From NCBI GenBank assembly GCA_024195585.1, contig SWBL01000024.1:124001-188000 (forward strand): a stretch of DNA of 64,000 nucleotides, in the 5' to 3' direction. The stretch is from Aureobasidium sp. EXF-3400. Its lineage: Eukaryota; Ascomycota; Dothideomycetes; Dothideales; Saccotheciaceae. The position numbers and the translations under genes are program-made. Numbering within the stretch: position 1 is the first letter of the stretch; each line of letters opens with the position of its first letter. The notes beneath the pieces were generated by a model. It was not told where the DNA came from, searched no databases, and saw only the letters and a list, made by a program, of their open reading frames with translations. This document shows, one piece after another, positions 60,677-64,000 of the stretch.

Positions 60677-61690
60677 ATGAAGAATATCATTATTACGGGC
60701 GCCGGCGGCATGATCGGTCCCATGCTCGCGAAGCGATTGCTCAACGATGGCTTCCACGTCGTCTTGACCGATCTGGTTCAGCCTCAGGTGCCCGAAGGTG
60801 TCGCTCATCCGGAGAATGCTACATGCTTGAAGGGCGACATCTGCGATCCTGCTTTCGTTCAGAAACTCATACAAGCCGCACAACCTTTGGACGCCATCTT
60901 CATCTTCCACGGAATCATGTCCGCAGGATCGGAAGCGAATTTCGATTTGGTGTGTCGAGTTTCACACCATTATAATTACACTAGGCGCTAACTGTGTCCT
61001 CAGTCGTTCAAGGTAAACGTGAGAAGCGTGCAAGACTTGGTCCTTGCATTGCGCCAATCCGCCCCCAGAGTCCGAGTCGTCTACTCGAGCTCTCAAGCAG
61101 TCTTTGGACAACCACTGCCCAAGCGCATCACAGATGCCACGATGCCTACACCAGAGGGCACATACGGCGCCCACAAACTCTCAAGCGAGATTTTCATCAA
61201 CGATATGCACCGCAAGGGTTTCATCGACGCCTTCATCGTCCGTTTTCCAACCGTTATCGTACGACCGGGCGCCCCCAGCAATGCTGCTCCCTCGTTCTTG
61301 TCAGGGATGATCCGCGAGCCGATGCACGGAGAAGAATGCGTCATTCCTTTGACCGACCGATCTTATCGTACTTACGTCTGTTCGCCAAGTAGTACTATTG
61401 AGAATCTTGTACGCGTCCTGGGCCTGAAGAGCGACATGCTCCCGCCTCACCAAAGAGCAATTGTGTTCCCGGGCGTCTCGGCGACTATCCAAGAGATGAT
61501 GGATGCACTGGCCAAATATGGTGGCGAGGACAAGCTTAAGCTCCTGAGGGAAGAAACCAATCCGGTGTTCGAGAGAATCTTACGGAGCTGGCCCGAAGAT
61601 TTCGACCCGGCGACTCCAGACAGACTTGGATTGATACGGGACCAGAAGGTAGAAGATCTTGTCAAGGAATATATCGAGAACTACTGTTGA
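60677..61690 (+). CDS. NAD-dependent epimerase/dehydratase, D-erythronate-dehydrogenase (DenD)-like
   Basis: Extended SDR of 319 aa from exons 60677-60949 and 61004-61690. MKNIIITGAGGMIGPMLAKRLLNDGF (GxxGxxG), LTDLVQP (acidic end of strand 2), FIFHGIMSAGSEANFDL / SFKVNVRSVQDLVLALR, VVYSSSQAVFGQP (catalytic Ser region), GTYGAHKLSSEIFINDM (YxxxK), VRFPTVIVRPGAPSNAAPSFLSGMIREPMHGEE. The order VYSSS.A.FG / YG.HK...E / RLPT..VRPG..N.AASSF is typical of DenD-like enzymes that oxidise four-carbon sugar acids at C2. In the DenD/OtnK/OtnI route a kinase, isomerase and aldolase follow; here an aldolase and permease are close but no OtnK-type kinase was seen. Exact substrate is inference. Confidence 0.85.
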
Positions 61691-62761
61691 ACTGGAAAAC
61701 AGCTTAGATAAGTTGACCAAGCTCTAGCTTATTGCAGTTCTTTGACTTGGTCTTACATGCAATGAGAACGACCTGATTGCTAGTGGCCAAAGTTGCTTGC
61801 AGTAGGTCACAGAATAGCCGTTCATGTAATCGATCTCCGCTCGAGGCGCTCATAGGACAATCGCATGTGTGACCCCCTGACATTAAAGCTCTGGCAAATA
61901 TTTAGTGGCATGTGTCGTTCTAGAAGACAAGGTGAGTCGAGAACAGGCCACTTATAGATTCGTCGACCAGACATCTGTCTAGGTTGTCCACAAGACTCAT
62001 AGGAGAATTGGTGATTCTCAAGCTGCGGTCAAAGGAGCTACATGGAGTCAAATTGATCCGGCCGGGATAATATACTCTATATACTGCTAAACTCCTTGAG
62101 ATGTTTAGCTTCATTAACCTTTTTGTCAATGACAGTTGACAATCTAGTATCCCATAGAAGGTTCCTTACAATACCCACAACCTGTAGAGCATTTTCCGAC
62201 CTTACAAAGAACTAATTATTTTCTTCGAGTCCACGGTTTCTTGTTTTAGGACACAACAGGTAGACAAACATAAAAGCTGTAGCACTTGTGCATATATAGT
62301 AAAGATAGTTTATCAAGAGTTATATAGTATAGAACAGGATCTTTTCTGGACTGACTGATATTTTCATCCAATGGTTCTGCATCTAACAGATATTACCCGT
62401 CTTTCGAGCCATCCACCTCGCTCTCGCCACTTCCGCAGTTGCTTGAGAGCCAAAATGTTCTGAACCAAGCTTCGATGGAAGTTCATGGTGTCGGATTCAT
62501 CCAGAAAGCATAATCCTGACTGAATCTTATAGAAGACGCAATGACAGTTGCAGATGCGAGATTGGAGGAGTCAAACACGACTCTTAGATAGGAATTAGAT
62601 GTTTCGGAAGACAAAGCTTGAGGAGACAAATTCTCGAACGCCACCACTGATCACCGCACCAGCTCGAGAAGACACGCAAGCACAAGAGCAGTCACGGAGC
62701 GCGTGAGCTTCTTACAAGCAGGAATAAGTAAAGATACTGTCACAAGCGTGACACCTCAATC
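61691..62761. other. A/T-rich intergenic region
   Basis: No gene seen; 62090-62350 is the most A/T-rich part of the window by eye. The signal-peptide exon of the LysM gene may lie near 62640-62720 but could not be fixed. Confidence 0.35.
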
Positions 62762-63963
62762 GTGGCACGAGCAACTTCGACTGCTCTCCCGCTCGCCAAC
62801 GGGACACGAGATGATTGCGAATTATATTTCGACGGCGCAATCTTCCAAGTCAATGTCTCCTTCTGGGACTCTGTATGTCAGATGGCAGCATTGTCCTTTA
62901 ACGTCGATTTGGACTCATTTGGTACTTGGAATCAAGGACTCAACGTCTCGTCCTCGCTGTGTTCGTTCCAGTCTGGAGCCCAATGCTGTGCGAGGCTTTA
63001 CCTCGAAGATCCTGTCCAAGAAGACGATGATGGAGCATCTTCGCAGTCAGATCTTCCCGTCAGGGTAAGTTCGACTAGATGTGTATCGTGGCATCTTGAG
63101 ATTTGCTCACACATACCAGGATGGTGCATCTGTCAATTGTACCTTCTTTGCAGATGTAGTTGACGGCAGTACGTGCCAATCAGTCCTAGACGATTATTGC
63201 TTGACCATTGATCAATTCTACAACTACAACCCTGCGGTTGGTAAAGATTGCTCTAACTTAGGGACAAAATATCAATACTGTGTTGAAAATCCTGATTACG
63301 TGGATGTCATCGACGGTGACGGTCCTGGCAGTGACACAAGCAGTTCCGGAAGCAGGTCAATTTCGTCAACTTCAACTTCGAGCACGGTCAAGGGACTATC
63401 GCCTTCGACCCCAACTCAGGCAGGACAACCTTCCGACTGTGGACGTTGGTATACAGCACAGGCAGGCGATTCGTGTTCATCTGTTGCAGACAAAGCCTTC
63501 ATCACACTTGATCAGTTTTACAGCTGGAACCCTGCTGTTTCCAAAGATTGTAGTAGCGGCTTCTGGGGAGGTGTAGTGATTCTCGATCTATGAAGAGCTC
63601 TACAGATACTGATTCAGCATTCATCCAGGGTACGCATATTGTGTAGGTACAGCAGATACAGCTTCTGTGACCCGCTCCGTGACAACAGCCGGCCCAACGA
63701 CCACAGGAACGGTGAGCACGCCTACACCAATCTAGACCAACAATGTGGTATCGAATTGCAACAAGTATGCTGCTGCTGAGGACGGCGATTATTGTTCTGT
63801 ATGTCATCTGAGCACAGCACTTGACTAAATACTAACATGCAGCAGTTGTTCGCTAAGAACAATGGGATTTCCCTGACTGATTTGTATTCCTGGAATGCGG
63901 TCTTGGAATCCGATGGCTCGGGATGTGCCAATAGCTTTTGGCTGGGCTATTACTACTGTATAG
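62762..63963 (+). pseudogene. LysM-domain protein with premature stop; 5' end unresolved
   Basis: The frame from 62762 reads LPLANGTRDDCELYFDGAIFQ and then a Cys-rich module; exon 2 starts at 63121 (DGASVNCTFFADVVDG). LysM units follow: CQSVLDDYCLTIDQFYNYNPAVGKDCSNL..YQYCV; a Ser/Thr linker; CGRWYTAQAGDSCSSVADKAFITLDQFYSWNPAVSKDCSSGFWGG / YAYCVG (intron ~63572-63627); and SNCNKYAAAEDGDYC / LFAKNNGISLTDLYSWNAVLESDGSGCANSFWLGYYYCIG. A TAG at 63733-63735 falls in the linker before the last unit (TPI-stop-TNNVVSNC); CAG to TAG would explain it. No ATG or signal peptide is in the first frame, so an upstream exon is missing from my model. LysM proteins bind chitin and, when secreted, can shield or sequester it. 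The last module seems cut off from the protein. Confidence 0.7.
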
Positions 63964-64000
63964 GTGCGTCAGGTTGAGCAACAGACAGCCATCTTAAGTC

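Overview
This 64 kb window is nuclear DNA from a filamentous ascomycete (Pezizomycotina). The genes are split by short introns of about 46-104 nt with GTRAGT-like donors, CTAAC/CTGAC branch sites and YAG acceptors. The families are typically fungal: Zn2Cys6 regulators, a CFEM receptor-like membrane protein, a fused DhaK-DhaL-type kinase, heme-thiolate peroxidase, GMC oxidase, HR-PKS remains and LysM repeats. Class Dothideomycetes is my guess from this mix; nothing here proves it. No tRNA, rRNA, CRISPR array, intact transposon or viral gene was recognised. Splice models were made by eye; I checked that the spliced length is a multiple of three for most of them.

Layout. 1-12 kb: two Zn2Cys6 regulators flank a decayed SnoaL-like gene, then a secreted SGNH/GDSL-type protein whose catalytic Ser is Ile, and a secreted protein with deaminase-fold zinc motifs. 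11.5-18.3 kb: an F-box protein, a peroxisomal enoyl-CoA hydratase, and a divergently transcribed pair in which dihydroxyacetone-kinase functions look split between a stand-alone DhaK and a degenerate-DhaK/DhaL fusion. The promoter between the pair carries two strong dyads. 18.8-32.8 kb: a norsolorinic-acid-reductase-like SDR, a secreted heme-thiolate peroxidase, a CFEM/PTH11-like receptor, a secreted GMC oxidoreductase, a 4CL-like acyl-CoA ligase and a secreted PAN/apple-like protein. 32.8-36.3 kb has no recognisable gene.

36.3-54.5 kb looks like the worn remains of a secondary-metabolite or ring-degradation cluster: SDR, Zn2Cys6 regulator, versiconal-acetate-esterase-like hydrolase, a frameshifted HR-PKS relic (pre-methyltransferase linker plus enoylreductase only), a phenol-hydroxylase-type FAD monooxygenase, a Baeyer-Villiger monooxygenase, two more SDRs and an NmrA-like reductase. 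54.5-61.7 kb looks like a small carbon-catabolism module: class II ketose-bisphosphate aldolase, a Zn2Cys6 regulator broken by two stops, a Dal5-type MFS permease and a DenD-like NAD-dependent dehydrogenase. The window ends inside or just after a LysM gene with a premature stop.

The main themes are (1) gene decay: a SnoaL-like gene, a PKS, a regulator and a LysM gene all carry visible lesions; (2) catalytic rewiring: DhaK/DhaL split, GDSL Ser to Ile; and (3) a secreted deaminase-like protein that may be undescribed.
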